64,000 nucleotides of DNA, taken from assembly GCF_900099645.1 (NCBI RefSeq), contig NZ_FMTL01000001.1, forward strand, positions 248,001 to 312,000. The letters run 5' to 3'. The notes below the pieces were generated by a model. The model was not told the DNA's origin and ran no database searches. It was given only the letters and a program-made list of their open reading frames with translations. This document shows, piece by piece, positions 28,952-38,531 of the stretch. Numbering within the stretch: position 1 is the first letter of the stretch; each line of letters opens with the position of its first letter. Both the position numbers and the translations under genes were made by a program. The DNA comes from Pseudomonas peli (GTDB lineage: Bacteria; Pseudomonadota; Gammaproteobacteria; Pseudomonadales; Pseudomonadaceae).

Positions 28952-29578
28952 TTACAGCCTAAAATAGGCCCGAGCTTGCTCGGGGCGGTCGGTACAAAGC
29001 ATCAGATTCGGCGCAGCGGCGTGATGAGTTAGCATAGACCACAAATCTTGTGGCTCACGCATGTGCAGCTCAGAGGAGACCACACACACACGCTTCCCAG
29101 TAGAGAGCAATTCACCCACCAACTCCTCGTCATACCAAGTTGGCCCAAAACTGTCTAGCCAAACGCCAGCGCTGTAATCAAGCCAAACAGGCTGACGCTC
29201 AGCCTCGCTCATGCGTGTAAAGACAGGGATACCAGCTTCGAAATAGCTGCGCATATCAGGCACAGCCATATCGAACACGAAGGCATCCAGCCCCGGCAAG
29301 CTTTCGAGCGCTTTTTTCACAAAGCCAGCCAAACCATCAGCCTTAATATTTAGCGCCAAAGGAAGCACGCCGTCGGAATACAGTCGGTAGATATCCAAGG
29401 CCTGCGCCAGGGTGAGCTCGTCGCCGGTAGCCACATCGTGCGAAATGACGATCTCACCGCCTGCGTCACGAAGATCAGTCTCGGTACCGTACCCAAGCTG
29501 AAATGAACGCTCAAAAGCAATGCGCTGATTTCGCTCACTACGCTCAAGCCAGTAGCCGCGATGCGATAATACAATCAT
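28952..29578 (-). CDS. Glycerophosphodiester phosphodiesterase-like protein
   Basis: A 208-residue GDPD-like TIM-barrel protein. The catalytic features are H6-R7 (SHRG), E33-x-D35 (ETDLRD) and H47 (SHD), followed by an LALNIKADG strand where GDPD enzymes have a metal or substrate residue. It is shorter than typical GDPDs (240-330 residues) and lacks a signal peptide, so it is cytoplasmic. In an O-antigen cassette it may cut or process a phosphodiester such as a glycerol-phosphate group, or use the fold for a related reaction. Its stop and start overlap or abut both neighbours, implying coupled translation. Confidence 0.78.
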   Translation of the reverse strand: MIVLSHRGYWLERSERNQRIAFERSFQLGYGTETDLRDAGGEIVISHDVATGDELTLAQALDIYRLYSDGVLPLALNIKADGLAGFVKKALESLPGLDAFVFDMAVPDMRSYFEAGIPVFTRMSEAERQPVWLDYSAGVWLDSFGPTWYDEELVGELLSTGKRVCVVSSELHMREPQDLWSMLTHHAAAPNLMLCTDRPEQARAYFRL

Positions 29579-30327
29579 TATATTTTCGTGGCCCGTTCGT
29601 GGACTGGCAGTGTAAGAAATAACTCTAAATCCTTAGGGATGCCCAAGCCATACATACCTTTTGCTTCCTCCCCAACATTGTAGATGCCTACACGCGCACC
29701 GCAGCTGATAAGTTGATTGTATGTAGGGGCAACGTAGAACTCATTGTTAACGCGCAGATTCTTGCTAATCATATTGTGCGCAGCCGCCACGAATTCCCGC
29801 CCACGCTGAAAATTGTAAATACCCACTGTGGCTTCATCTGAGATTACCTCCTTCTCCACCACGTGCGTCACAAGATCACCACACATCCCCACAAAGGACC
29901 ACTTCGGATCGCTGGCCTTCATCGTCATAATAAGGCCATCTAAGCTCATCTTGCTCATGGTGTTGAGATAAAAATCAATGTCTACATCTACATACTGATC
30001 ACTGTTCGCGATCATTAGCGGCTCGTCGCTATCAATCAAATTTTCGGCTGCCAGCACCGTGCATGCCGCACCTTCGGTCAGACCATCAACTGTGACAATT
30101 TCGCAATTTGGCGCCCAAGCCTTCAACTTTGCTTTCAAGTCGTACTCATCGACGTGTACCTTCTGACAAATAAAGATAAAACGATGCGGCACGGATGGTT
30201 TTAGATTCTCAATAACTAACCGAATCATTGGAACACCATTGACAGAAATCAATGGCTTAGGCAGCGTATAACCTTCTTTCTGAAAGCGACTGCCGGCCCC
30301 AGCCATGGGGATTATAATATTTAGCAT
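29578..30327 (-). CDS. Nucleotidyltransferase (BcbE-like, GT-A fold)
   Basis: A 249-residue nucleotidyltransferase with an intact active site: PMAGAGSRF (7-15), PKPL (23-26), the GAACTVLAAENLI helix, and NSDQYVD with the metal-binding Asp. It resembles the group typified by the capsule protein BcbE of Pasteurella (recalled, not searched) and HddC/LicC-like enzymes. It probably makes a nucleotide-activated sugar or alcohol for surface polysaccharide. It is paralogous to the degenerate protein at 27586-28314. It is first in the five-gene cassette and shares one base with the GDPD-like gene. Confidence 0.82.
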   Translation of the reverse strand: MLNIIIPMAGAGSRFQKEGYTLPKPLISVNGVPMIRLVIENLKPSVPHRFIFICQKVHVDEYDLKAKLKAWAPNCEIVTVDGLTEGAACTVLAAENLIDSDEPLMIANSDQYVDVDIDFYLNTMSKMSLDGLIMTMKASDPKWSFVGMCGDLVTHVVEKEVISDEATVGIYNFQRGREFVAAAHNMISKNLRVNNEFYVAPTYNQLISCGARVGIYNVGEEAKGMYGLGIPKDLELFLTLPVHERATKI

Positions 30328-30393
30328 ATATTAAGGGCCTTTAGATGTTGTCATGCATTTTTAGAAGCCACTGGAATTCCGGCTCCTACGTTC

Positions 30394-31269
30394 CTACTTT
30401 ACAATATGTTCGCAAATCCGGGCAATTTCAAAATCCAGATCGGAAATACGCTTACTAAGACGATCGATTTCAACATCCTGCACTTCAAGGCGAGTCCGTA
30501 ATCTGAGATTTTCAGCCTGCAGCTGACGATTCAGATCATCACCATACTCGGGCGAGGAACTGCATGCATGCCAGTAGTGCTTACCGTCGAAAGCAGGCAA
30601 CCCAAACAACCCCCAAGCAACAGTATCCTTATCCCAAGTTTCGGGATCACGCGAAAAAAAAACATTCACCTCATTGCAAGCCGGATCATTCGGCTTAATA
30701 GCTACAACTTTGAAACCATGATCCTCGAGAAAATTTAGCACTATTCGCAGGTCTTGCTTCTCACCAAAGTACAAAGCATTTTTTTCTGTAGTACAAACTT
30801 CCAACATACCAGCACGAACAGACGAAATATAATCTCCAGCAGACGCTAGCACGGCTAAATCTAGGCCCTGGACATCAATTTTAATGAAGTCTATTTGATC
30901 AATACCATTCTTCTCCATAAATGTGCTTAGCCGGAGAGTCTGTACTCGCACCTTAGTCTCATGTCGAAGGTCGGAGCGTTGGGCCCAATACGGATCAGTA
31001 GAAATTTTTCCTTCATCAAAAGGAAGCATGCTTGTAGTGCCGCAGTCACCTGAAACACTTACAAAAAGCTCAGCTTCTCCATCCGTTTCAGCCAGAGCAA
31101 GCTCGTGCACAAGAATATTAGACACACCTTCAGTAGCGCATTTCACACGCAATTCTCTGGCAAGATCAGGCACAGGCTCAATCATGTGAACAAAGGTCTG
31201 CGAATTACGCTTTGCTAGCTCCAAACCGAAGCTACCGAAATTTGCCCCAACATCTATGATGTTAACCAT
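30394..31269 (-). CDS. FkbM-family methyltransferase with C-terminal coiled coil
   Basis: A 291-residue SAM-dependent methyltransferase of the FkbM type (NIIDVGANFGSFGLELAKRN at 3-22, then IDFIKIDVQGLDLAVL). After the methyltransferase fold comes a heptad-rich segment from about 246 to the end (LNRQLQAENLRLRTRLEVQ...), a clear coiled coil. The ATG at 31269 is preferred to the GTG at 31278 because a GAGG lies eight bases before it. It overlaps the preceding glycosyltransferase gene by eight bases. O-methylation of the terminal sugar is a known chain-stop in ABC-exported O-antigens (WbdD, with its coiled coil), so a capping or length-control role is plausible but unproven. Confidence 0.82.
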   Translation of the reverse strand: MVNIIDVGANFGSFGLELAKRNSQTFVHMIEPVPDLARELRVKCATEGVSNILVHELALAETDGEAELFVSVSGDCGTTSMLPFDEGKISTDPYWAQRSDLRHETKVRVQTLRLSTFMEKNGIDQIDFIKIDVQGLDLAVLASAGDYISSVRAGMLEVCTTEKNALYFGEKQDLRIVLNFLEDHGFKVVAIKPNDPACNEVNVFFSRDPETWDKDTVAWGLFGLPAFDGKHYWHACSSSPEYGDDLNRQLQAENLRLRTRLEVQDVEIDRLSKRISDLDFEIARICEHIVK

Positions 31270-32437
31270 TAAACACACCTCGCCCTTCCTTTCCTGCTAA
31301 CCCGAAATCAGGAGCAGCACATAATTTTTCTACAAAGCGGCGGTAATTCATGGGATCGACTACCTCGTCGACTCGTCGACGGACTTGTTCAAACCGCGCC
31401 ACTTCATCGTCAGCAAGCAGGTCTTCGCCTCGCACCAACTGGTTTAATGGCTCAATATTGGAAGTAAGTACTGAAGTACCGCACGCGTACGCCTCCAGCA
31501 CAGGAAAGCCTAGCCCCTCATTTAGGGAAGGAAAGATGAGGACCTTAGCGCTTGTATACAATTCAACTTGCTTATCAAAGTCAACATCGCACCACCACTG
31601 AATATCCTCGATATCCAGCTTTTCAAAAAAAGATACTAACTCGTCATGCGAGCAACGCGGCCGCCCAAAAATTCGCAGAGAATCAAATTGACCTGCGTTA
31701 ACTAAGCTCGGTATTGAAAGCAGCCCTTTGCGCCGATCAAAAGGCGCAGCAAGTAGCGCTACGCGCCCTCGGTCAACCTCAATTCGAGATGCATCAAGCG
31801 TCAAATATCCCGGCGGAATCATGGTGGGAAATACACCAAGCCCACTGTGCCCACCAAAACCAAATTTTTGACACTCACGCGCGGTCAGCTCACTGATACA
31901 AAAAATACCATCAGCTTTTTCATCAGCCCAACGATAGCCTTTATAGTGCGCATGTGCGAATAGGTGTAAGCCAATATCTTCTGGGTTATCAAAGTAATAA
32001 CGATTCGGTATGGCATCATAAGCAACGCACACATACCGATCAGCCATAGGCATTGAAGAAATCGAAGCAGCGATCCACGGAGCACCAACAATGCAAAGAT
32101 CAAAACGCAAGGGAAGCTTGTCTAGAGACTCGCTTCGCACGCCCACCCTCTCTGTAGAATCCCTCAACTCCCTGACGCGGCTCGAGCGCACGAAATCCAA
32201 AATTTCACTTCGAGAGCTGCCTACTAGGCGATTACCAATGAAACCATTATCAACTAGTAGGCTGCGCTCTAGAACCACAGCCTCAGTTTGATCTTGCCCC
32301 GTACAATTAATTAAATATACTCGATTACCCTGAGCCTCTAATGTTGCGCACAAGGTCATTAAATAGCGGCGCACCCCATGATGGACGGAGAAAACAGTAT
32401 TATCCGTTATAACGCAAATATCGTTTAAGTGTGACAT
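31262..32437 (-). CDS. GT4 glycosyltransferase
   Basis: A 391-residue GT-B glycosyltransferase, family 4 by its C-terminal half: RIFGRPRCSHDELVSFFEKL near the middle and the donor motif FPSLNEGLGFPVLEAYACGTSVLTS with the Glu residues. The N terminus HHGVRRYLMTLCATLE is like other O-antigen mannosyl/rhamnosyl transferases. It is in A+T-richer DNA than its flanks. No good ribosome-binding site stands before the ATG at 32437, and the gene overlaps the upstream coding region by 38 bases, so translation is probably coupled. Sugar specificity unknown. Confidence 0.82.
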   Translation of the reverse strand: MSHLNDICVITDNTVFSVHHGVRRYLMTLCATLEAQGNRVYLINCTGQDQTEAVVLERSLLVDNGFIGNRLVGSSRSEILDFVRSSRVRELRDSTERVGVRSESLDKLPLRFDLCIVGAPWIAASISSMPMADRYVCVAYDAIPNRYYFDNPEDIGLHLFAHAHYKGYRWADEKADGIFCISELTARECQKFGFGGHSGLGVFPTMIPPGYLTLDASRIEVDRGRVALLAAPFDRRKGLLSIPSLVNAGQFDSLRIFGRPRCSHDELVSFFEKLDIEDIQWWCDVDFDKQVELYTSAKVLIFPSLNEGLGFPVLEAYACGTSVLTSNIEPLNQLVRGEDLLADDEVARFEQVRRRVDEVVDPMNYRRFVEKLCAAPDFGLAGKEGRGVFNG

Positions 32438-33614
32438 AAATACGACTTTTTTTAATTAATTTTTTGGCAGCATAGGGAAGCCTATGCCAGCCAGCGAAGG
32501 CTACGCGATGAATTATGACATTCAGTCGGTTTGCTGCTAGCAAAGTAGGCGTACTGGTAACATCTCTAAATGTTCCAGTGTAGTTGTCTGGCACTCCGAT
32601 TGCTATGGCGCTAGAGTACGAATTCATGCGTGGAAAAATACCGATAGAACGCAGCATTAAACTTAGTTCCACATCTTCAGCCTCATTATGTAGAAGTAAA
32701 GCGTTGAAATTCAAAACCTCAGCAACACTGCGCTTCAGAACTATGAGGCCGCCGTTAATAAAGTGTCCGTCATGCAGCATTGTATACGAGAGATCGAATT
32801 GTGGCCTCTGCCAACGCATCTTACCTTCCTGAAAACCAATATACGAAGGATAGTAGGCACCCGACTCATATCGCTGGCTAATAGACACAAAATCGAAGTC
32901 AAGACCAAATTTTTCGAAACCGCTGAAGAAGTTATCGTCAATCTGATAGCGATCATGAAATATCGCGATGTTAGAATGGCGGGCCTGACGAACGATCCAA
33001 TTCTTTTTCTCGCCAATACGCGGCAGATTGTCACCAGAGCGATCATTCCACTCCTCCTTGCTGCCCGTAACGTGTGGAGGCATGACGAGCTTCTCAGGTC
33101 CAGCAATTACGATTTGAAGTGGCCGTTCACCGGCGAGCTTAGTTAGCTTCTCAGCAAGCGAATGTACATTCACGGACTTCGCACCGTTAGACAGGATACC
33201 AATGGTCCATCCGTCTTCGGAGTACGCCGAAAGATTACCGCGCTGTACGTCGATAACCGTTACCGTATCGCCCCCAGAAAGCTTCTCCTGAAAGACTAGT
33301 TCTGCGGAAATGTTCGGGCGACGTGCGACTATAGACTTAAGCTCGAACAACGTTCCATGTTCGCTATCACGCGTCCGCGTGATCAGATAACCACGGGGGC
33401 CCAGCAGGCGTAGGCACTCATCTAGCAGTAATGGCCAACCAGACCCGTAAGAGAACAATTCCCGCTCATAAAGCCAAACTCTATCGAATTGACCATGCAT
33501 CACATGAGGCGCACGCCAGTTAACCGCTGAAACTAATTCGATAGTCACTGCGAGATGGACCGGTTTACTGCCGACCCAAGCCGCGCAACCTCCAAAATAA
33601 TGCTCAATACTCAT
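32400..33614 (-). CDS. Glycosyltransferase GT2-like with N-terminal methyltransferase-like segment
   Basis: A 404-residue protein of two parts. Residues about 40-115 (FDRVWLYERELFSYGSGW, then LLDECLRLLGPRGYLIT) look like the distal part of a class I methyltransferase fold, but no SAM-binding GxGxG is seen, so it is degenerate. Residues about 165-380 resemble a GT2/galactosyltransferase C-terminal fold: AIFHDRYQ (DxD-like), NGGLIVLKR and NEAEDVELSLMLR. It is the first gene after wzt (26 bases). It could be a bifunctional or pseudo-bifunctional O-chain enzyme. I do not recognise a characterised homologue. Confidence 0.65.
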   Translation of the reverse strand: MSIEHYFGGCAAWVGSKPVHLAVTIELVSAVNWRAPHVMHGQFDRVWLYERELFSYGSGWPLLLDECLRLLGPRGYLITRTRDSEHGTLFELKSIVARRPNISAELVFQEKLSGGDTVTVIDVQRGNLSAYSEDGWTIGILSNGAKSVNVHSLAEKLTKLAGERPLQIVIAGPEKLVMPPHVTGSKEEWNDRSGDNLPRIGEKKNWIVRQARHSNIAIFHDRYQIDDNFFSGFEKFGLDFDFVSISQRYESGAYYPSYIGFQEGKMRWQRPQFDLSYTMLHDGHFINGGLIVLKRSVAEVLNFNALLLHNEAEDVELSLMLRSIGIFPRMNSYSSAIAIGVPDNYTGTFRDVTSTPTLLAANRLNVIIHRVAFAGWHRLPYAAKKLIKKSRIYVTLKRYLRYNG

Positions 33615-33640
33615 ATTTACTCACAAGCTCACGGTTAATA

Positions 33641-34861
33641 TTAGGTAATTTCTCTCACCGCAAACCTGGGACTAAGGTTGGTAAATCCAGCCCACAAAAG
33701 TGAATTAGCAGGATCCTGGGCCACACTGAATTTATGCACAACTTGTGTTGGCAAGATCACGGATTGGAACCCCCCGCCCGGAATGCCATCGTTTTCAATG
33801 CCAACAGCGAGTGTGTAATCTCCACGACCGAGATTGCCCTTCAGATGGACAATTAGTTCAAATGATTTCAAACTTACCAACTGTAATCTTGGACTGATAC
33901 CTTGGCAGTAGGTATTTGTCTCGAAGACAATAAGTCCATACCGATCTTGAATGCGGAAACCAATGTGCGGATCAGTAAAGTGCTCTAAATCCCTCATGCG
34001 CAGCCGTAGCGTGATCTGCTCACCCTCGAATATTAAATCTTTAATTCCATTGGGACTTTCTATAGAGAGATCCTCAATGTATTTATTCGGCGACTCAAAG
34101 TGGCAAGTAAATTTCTCATGCCCATTCCCCTTGCCACGAGCAATGCTAGCAAAGTAAGCCTCAAGACCTTCGCCTACAGGGCCATCTTGAATCACACTGC
34201 CAGTTGATAGCACTATGGCACGATCGCAGATAGCGCTAAGTGCGCCGATATCATGAGTGACCAGCAGGATAGTTGTTCCCTGCTGGCGAAAATTTCGGAT
34301 GCGAGCCATACATTTTTGCTGGAAGTGAACGTCACCCACCGAAAGAGCTTCATCCACGATGAGAACGTCTGGACGTACGGCAGTGGATACAGCAAAGGCC
34401 AATCGCACCTGCATCCCACTGGAATATACCCGCACGGGATGATCGATATATTCACCGATTTCAGCAAAGGATTCGATTTCCGGCATTAGCAGGGTAATTT
34501 CTTCGACGTTGTAACCAAGAAGCTGACCGGCCATAAATGCATTCTGCCTGCCGGTGAAATCCGGATGGAACCCCATGCCAAGTTCTAGCATGGCAGCAAC
34601 TCGCCCAGTGATATTTACGCCACCAGTGGTGGGCTGGGTGGTGCCGGTAATCATCTTGAGCAGAGTGCTCTTACCTGCGCCGTTGATGCCGATAATACCA
34701 ACGGCTTCACCGGGGCGGATGCTGAAGTTGATGTCTTGCAATACCCACTTAAGACTGTGGCGTGGCTTACCGAACGGTATCAACCACTCCGCCAGTCGCG
34801 ACCAACGAGTGGGGTATTGCTTATAGGCTTTGCCTAAGTTGGTAACGGTAACTGTGCCCAT
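33641..34861 (-). CDS. wzt: O-antigen ABC transporter ATP-binding protein with carbohydrate-binding domain
   Basis: A 406-residue Wzt. The ATPase domain has Walker A GINGAGKST (58-66), the signature YSSGMQVRLAFA (146-157), Walker B VLIVDE (166-171) and an H-loop VTHD (about 203). A separate C-terminal domain (about 260-400, all beta-like, ending in SLLWAGFTNLSPRFAVREI) matches the Wzt_C type that recognises capped polysaccharide. This two-domain form belongs to export systems that couple chain termination to export. It shares one base with wzm (TAATG). Confidence 0.93.
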   Translation of the reverse strand: MGTVTVTNLGKAYKQYPTRWSRLAEWLIPFGKPRHSLKWVLQDINFSIRPGEAVGIIGINGAGKSTLLKMITGTTQPTTGGVNITGRVAAMLELGMGFHPDFTGRQNAFMAGQLLGYNVEEITLLMPEIESFAEIGEYIDHPVRVYSSGMQVRLAFAVSTAVRPDVLIVDEALSVGDVHFQQKCMARIRNFRQQGTTILLVTHDIGALSAICDRAIVLSTGSVIQDGPVGEGLEAYFASIARGKGNGHEKFTCHFESPNKYIEDLSIESPNGIKDLIFEGEQITLRLRMRDLEHFTDPHIGFRIQDRYGLIVFETNTYCQGISPRLQLVSLKSFELIVHLKGNLGRGDYTLAVGIENDGIPGGGFQSVILPTQVVHKFSVAQDPANSLLWAGFTNLSPRFAVREIT

Positions 34862-35655
34862 TAGAGTTCATCCACCATTTCGCCGGCATGCCGGCGGTAA
34901 AGGCCAAAGCCGAATACGCAAAGCAGCAGCGCCAACACGACAACGGGCCAAAGGCTGGACCAGTTAGGCCACTGGCCATTCACCAGTACAACCTGAAACG
35001 CGTTCATCAACCGTGTCATAGGGTTGAGGCTCATAAAGGGCTGGAGTCTTTCCGGGAGGATGCTGATGGGGTAGACGATCGGGGTTAGCCAGAACCAGAA
35101 GGTAAGAAAGATACCGAAGAACTGCCCGACATCACGAAAAAAAACATTCAGCACGCCCAAGGTAATACCAAGGCCGATGGAGAAAAGCACAAGAAGAGCA
35201 AGCAGCGGGAAAATGGCAAGAAACGGCAGGCCTGGGAAGGTGCCGGAGAGCACCAGGAATGCCGTGAACAGCCCGAAGATGATGAAAAAATTGAGCCCGG
35301 CATTGGCTACGACCGTTACCGGCAGGCAAAGCCGGGGAAAGCTGAGCTTCTTCAGGAGGTTGGCATTATCCAGAAAGACGTTTTGTCCGCGCCCGACAAT
35401 CTCCGCAAACAGCCCCCAAGTAATCACCCCGGCACAGAGATAGATACTGTAACCAAAGGCGCTATCCACGCCTGGAAGTTTTGCCCGCATGATTTGCGAA
35501 AAAATCAGCGTATACACGATGATCATCGCCAGCGGGTTAAGCACATTCCACGCAGCACCCAATAATGAGTTGCGGTACTTGGACTGAAACTCGCGTTTGA
35601 CGCTACCGAGGATAAACCCCCGATAGGCCCAAAGCGGCCTGATAATAGCCAACAT
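34861..35655 (-). CDS. wzm: O-antigen ABC transporter permease
   Basis: A 264-residue ABC-2 type permease with six membrane helices, starting MLAIIRPLWAYRGFILGSVKREFQSKYRNSLLG, the family's N-terminal amphipathic helix. With Wzt it exports undecaprenol-linked O-polysaccharide across the inner membrane. It follows wbpW by 23 bases. Confidence 0.93.
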   Translation of the reverse strand: MLAIIRPLWAYRGFILGSVKREFQSKYRNSLLGAAWNVLNPLAMIIVYTLIFSQIMRAKLPGVDSAFGYSIYLCAGVITWGLFAEIVGRGQNVFLDNANLLKKLSFPRLCLPVTVVANAGLNFFIIFGLFTAFLVLSGTFPGLPFLAIFPLLALLVLFSIGLGITLGVLNVFFRDVGQFFGIFLTFWFWLTPIVYPISILPERLQPFMSLNPMTRLMNAFQVVLVNGQWPNWSSLWPVVVLALLLCVFGFGLYRRHAGEMVDEL

Positions 35656-35678
35656 TTAGTATTTTCCTTGATTACCGG

Positions 35679-37121
35679 TCAGCAGTCTGCACGGCCATAG
35701 ATGTCTTCAAAACGGACGATATCGTCCTCACCCAGATAGTCTCCGCTTTGCACTTCGATCAAGACGAGATCGATTACACCTGGGTTTTCCAGGCGATGTT
35801 TATGCCCGGCCCTGATGAAGGTTGACTCATTAGTATCCAGCATTAATTCGCGCTCATCATTGACGACTCGCGCCATACCACTGACGACAATCCAGTGTTC
35901 ACTACGATGGTGATGCATCTGCAATGAAAGCGAAGCGCCAGGCTTGACCACGATGCGCTTGATTTTGAAGCGCTCGCCCTCCTCCAACGTTGTATAGGCA
36001 CCCCAAGGGCGATGAACTACTTGGTGAATCAAGTGAGCGCTGTGGCCGCTTTTTTTCAGCTGCGCCACGATATGTTTCACGTCTTGTGCGCTGTTCTTAT
36101 GAGCGATCAGTATCGCATCCGATGTATCAACGACTATCAGGTCTTCCACGCCGACCAGTGCGGTCAGGCGCCCATTGCTCTGCACATAGTTGTTACAGGC
36201 TTGGTGCGCTAGTACTTCGCCCACGCAGCGATTGCCGTTCTCGTCGGCGGCGGTTAGTTCACTCACTGCATTCCATGAGCCGATGTCGCTCCAGCCAATA
36301 TCGCAGGGTACGGTCACGACCTTGGCCGAGCGCTCCATCAGCGCGTAATCGATGGAAATATCCGGCACTAGGGCAAAGCTCTCAGCATCGAGACGTAAGC
36401 AACGATGCGCTTCACCCTCGCTCAGCCGCGAGTTGCTCAAAGTAGCGCGCACAGCCTCTAGAACGTCTGGAGAGTAGGCCTGCAGTTCATCCAGCACCGT
36501 ACCCACGCGAAAGCAGAACATTCCCGAGTTCCAGTAATAGTTGCCGGCAGCCACATAGTTTCTGGCGGTGGCTAAATCGGGCTTTTCCACAAAACGCTGG
36601 ACTTTCAGGCCGCCTTGCAACGTCGACGCTTTATCCGCTTCTATGTAACCGAATCCAGTTTCTGGATACTCGGGCTGAATACCGAACGTCACCAGCCATC
36701 CCTCTGCAGCCAGCACCTGGGCTTTCTTGACCGCTTGGGCAAATGCTATCTGATCGGCGATCAAGTGATCTGCTGCGAGTACCAACATCTGAGCGTCGGC
36801 CCCGTGGACACTTTCCAGCTGCAGTGCAGCGGCAGCCACTGCAGCCGCGGTATTGCGACCAAATGGCTCGAGAATAAAACTTTGTGGGCCGCGAACTTTA
36901 GCTGCACGCTGATATTCGTCTTCGGTCTTGAAGAACAGTTCGCGGTTAGTAACGGTCAGCACCTCGACCACATCATCCAGGGCGGTGGCGCGCACAAAGG
37001 TTTTGTGAATCAGATTCTGACCATCTGGCAGCGGCATAAATGGCTTGGGGTGAGTTTCTCGGGATACCGGCCAGAGCCGGCTACCAACGCCGCCGGACAT
37101 AATTACGGGAATAAGTTTCAT
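35679..37121 (-). CDS. wbpW: Mannose-1-phosphate guanylyltransferase/mannose-6-phosphate isomerase
   Basis: A 480-residue bifunctional type II PMI-GMP: N-terminal nucleotidyltransferase (MSGGVGSRLWPVSRETHPKPFM), C-terminal cupin isomerase (HHHRSEHWIVVSGMARV). It makes mannose 6-phosphate from fructose 6-phosphate and GDP-mannose from mannose 1-phosphate, feeding Gmd and Rmd. In the D-rhamnan cluster of P. aeruginosa the counterpart is WbpW; AlgA is a paralogue. An AGGAAC box stands before the ATG. Confidence 0.92.
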   Translation of the reverse strand: MKLIPVIMSGGVGSRLWPVSRETHPKPFMPLPDGQNLIHKTFVRATALDDVVEVLTVTNRELFFKTEDEYQRAAKVRGPQSFILEPFGRNTAAAVAAAALQLESVHGADAQMLVLAADHLIADQIAFAQAVKKAQVLAAEGWLVTFGIQPEYPETGFGYIEADKASTLQGGLKVQRFVEKPDLATARNYVAAGNYYWNSGMFCFRVGTVLDELQAYSPDVLEAVRATLSNSRLSEGEAHRCLRLDAESFALVPDISIDYALMERSAKVVTVPCDIGWSDIGSWNAVSELTAADENGNRCVGEVLAHQACNNYVQSNGRLTALVGVEDLIVVDTSDAILIAHKNSAQDVKHIVAQLKKSGHSAHLIHQVVHRPWGAYTTLEEGERFKIKRIVVKPGASLSLQMHHHRSEHWIVVSGMARVVNDERELMLDTNESTFIRAGHKHRLENPGVIDLVLIEVQSGDYLGEDDIVRFEDIYGRADC

Positions 37122-37154
37122 ATATTTATGTTCCTATACATCTTCGTTAGTGCA

Positions 37155-38531
37155 TCAGCTGTTTTGCGAGGCACTGATAATTCTTTCAATGGTTTTGACC
37201 TGATCTGCCACCAACACGGGGCAGTTTTTCGCCTCGACATTCAAGCGCAATAGCGGCTCGGTATTCGACGAGCGCAGGCTCATGCGCCAATCGGCGAACT
37301 CCAGGCTGATGCCATCGGTCCTATCCAGCTTCGGTTTCAGCCCGGCATAGTGATCCAGCACGGCCTGGATCACCGCCTTGGCATCGCTGACGGTGTAGTT
37401 GATTTCGCCGCTGCAGGGATAGGCGGCCATGCGCTCGCCGACCAGTTGCGAGAGGGTTTTGCCTTGGGTGCTGATCAGTTCGGCCACCAGCAACCAGGGG
37501 ATCATGCCGCTGTCGCAGTAAGCGAAGTCGCGAAAATAGTGGTGGGCGCTCATTTCGCCGCCGTAGATGGCGTTTTCTTTACGCATACGCTCCTTGATAA
37601 AGGCATGGCCGGTCTTGCATTGAATGGCCTGGCCTGCGTACTGCTGACAAACATCGATGGTGTTCCAGGTCAGGCGCGGGTCGTGGATGATCTTGGCGCC
37701 CTTCTCCTTCTGCAGGAAGGCTTCCGCGAGCAGACCGACGATGTAGTAACCCTCGATGAACTCGCCATGCTCGTCGAACAGGAAGCAGCGGTCGAAATCG
37801 CCGTCCCAGGCGATGCCCATGTCGGCTTTGTAAGCCCTAACCGCCTCGGCGGTGGCGGTGCGGTTGTCCGGCAGCAGCGGATTGGGGATGCCGTTGGGGA
37901 AGGTGCCGTCCGCGTCGTGGTATACCTTGATGAATTCGACCTGGGCACCCATGGCCTGGAAGCGTTGCTCTAGCGCATCAATGACGTGGCCGGCAGCGCC
38001 GTTGCCGGCATTGACCACCAGCTTCAGCGGTTTGAGCTGCTCGGCCTTGAGGTAACCGAGCAGGTGGTCAATGTAGGCATCGAGGCAGCTTTGCTGGCTG
38101 AGTTGGCCACGCTGGCTCACGGGCGAGAAGGCGTTGGCTTCAGCCAGGCTGCGGATGTCCTTGAGGCCAGTGTCGCCGCTGATCGGCTGGGCACCACGGC
38201 GGACCAGCTTCATGCCGTTGAAGTCGATGGGGTTGTGGCTGGCGGTGACTTCGATACCGCCATCGACATCCAGGGTGAAGGCGGCGAAGTAGACTTCCTC
38301 GGTACCTGTCATGCCCAGGTCGATGACGTCGCAGCCGGCGTCCATCAAGCCTTTGGCCAGCGCCTGCTTGAGCGGCTCGCTGGACAGGCGCATATCGCCG
38401 CCTATGACGATCCTCTTCGCATCGAGGAAAAGCGCGTAAGCGCGGCCTATACGGTAGGCGATCTCTTCGTTTAGTTCAGCACCGAGTCGGCCTCGAATGT
38501 CATAGGCTTTGAAGCAGGTAAGAGGGGTCAT
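37155..38531 (-). CDS. Phosphomannomutase (ManB/CpsG/AlgC family)
   Basis: A 458-residue phosphohexomutase: catalytic phosphoserine S98 in TASHNP, metal-binding DGDFDRC, sugar-binding [10 protein letters not shown], and phosphate-binding RSSNTEP near the C terminus. It converts mannose 6-phosphate to mannose 1-phosphate for WbpW. Because it sits in the O-antigen operon it is probably a dedicated copy; the housekeeping algC elsewhere would be a paralogue. It is the first gene of the leftward O-antigen locus. AGAAGG stands 12 bases before the ATG. Confidence 0.9.
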   Translation of the reverse strand: MTPLTCFKAYDIRGRLGAELNEEIAYRIGRAYALFLDAKRIVIGGDMRLSSEPLKQALAKGLMDAGCDVIDLGMTGTEEVYFAAFTLDVDGGIEVTASHNPIDFNGMKLVRRGAQPISGDTGLKDIRSLAEANAFSPVSQRGQLSQQSCLDAYIDHLLGYLKAEQLKPLKLVVNAGNGAAGHVIDALEQRFQAMGAQVEFIKVYHDADGTFPNGIPNPLLPDNRTATAEAVRAYKADMGIAWDGDFDRCFLFDEHGEFIEGYYIVGLLAEAFLQKEKGAKIIHDPRLTWNTIDVCQQYAGQAIQCKTGHAFIKERMRKENAIYGGEMSAHHYFRDFAYCDSGMIPWLLVAELISTQGKTLSQLVGERMAAYPCSGEINYTVSDAKAVIQAVLDHYAGLKPKLDRTDGISLEFADWRMSLRSSNTEPLLRLNVEAKNCPVLVADQVKTIERIISASQNS

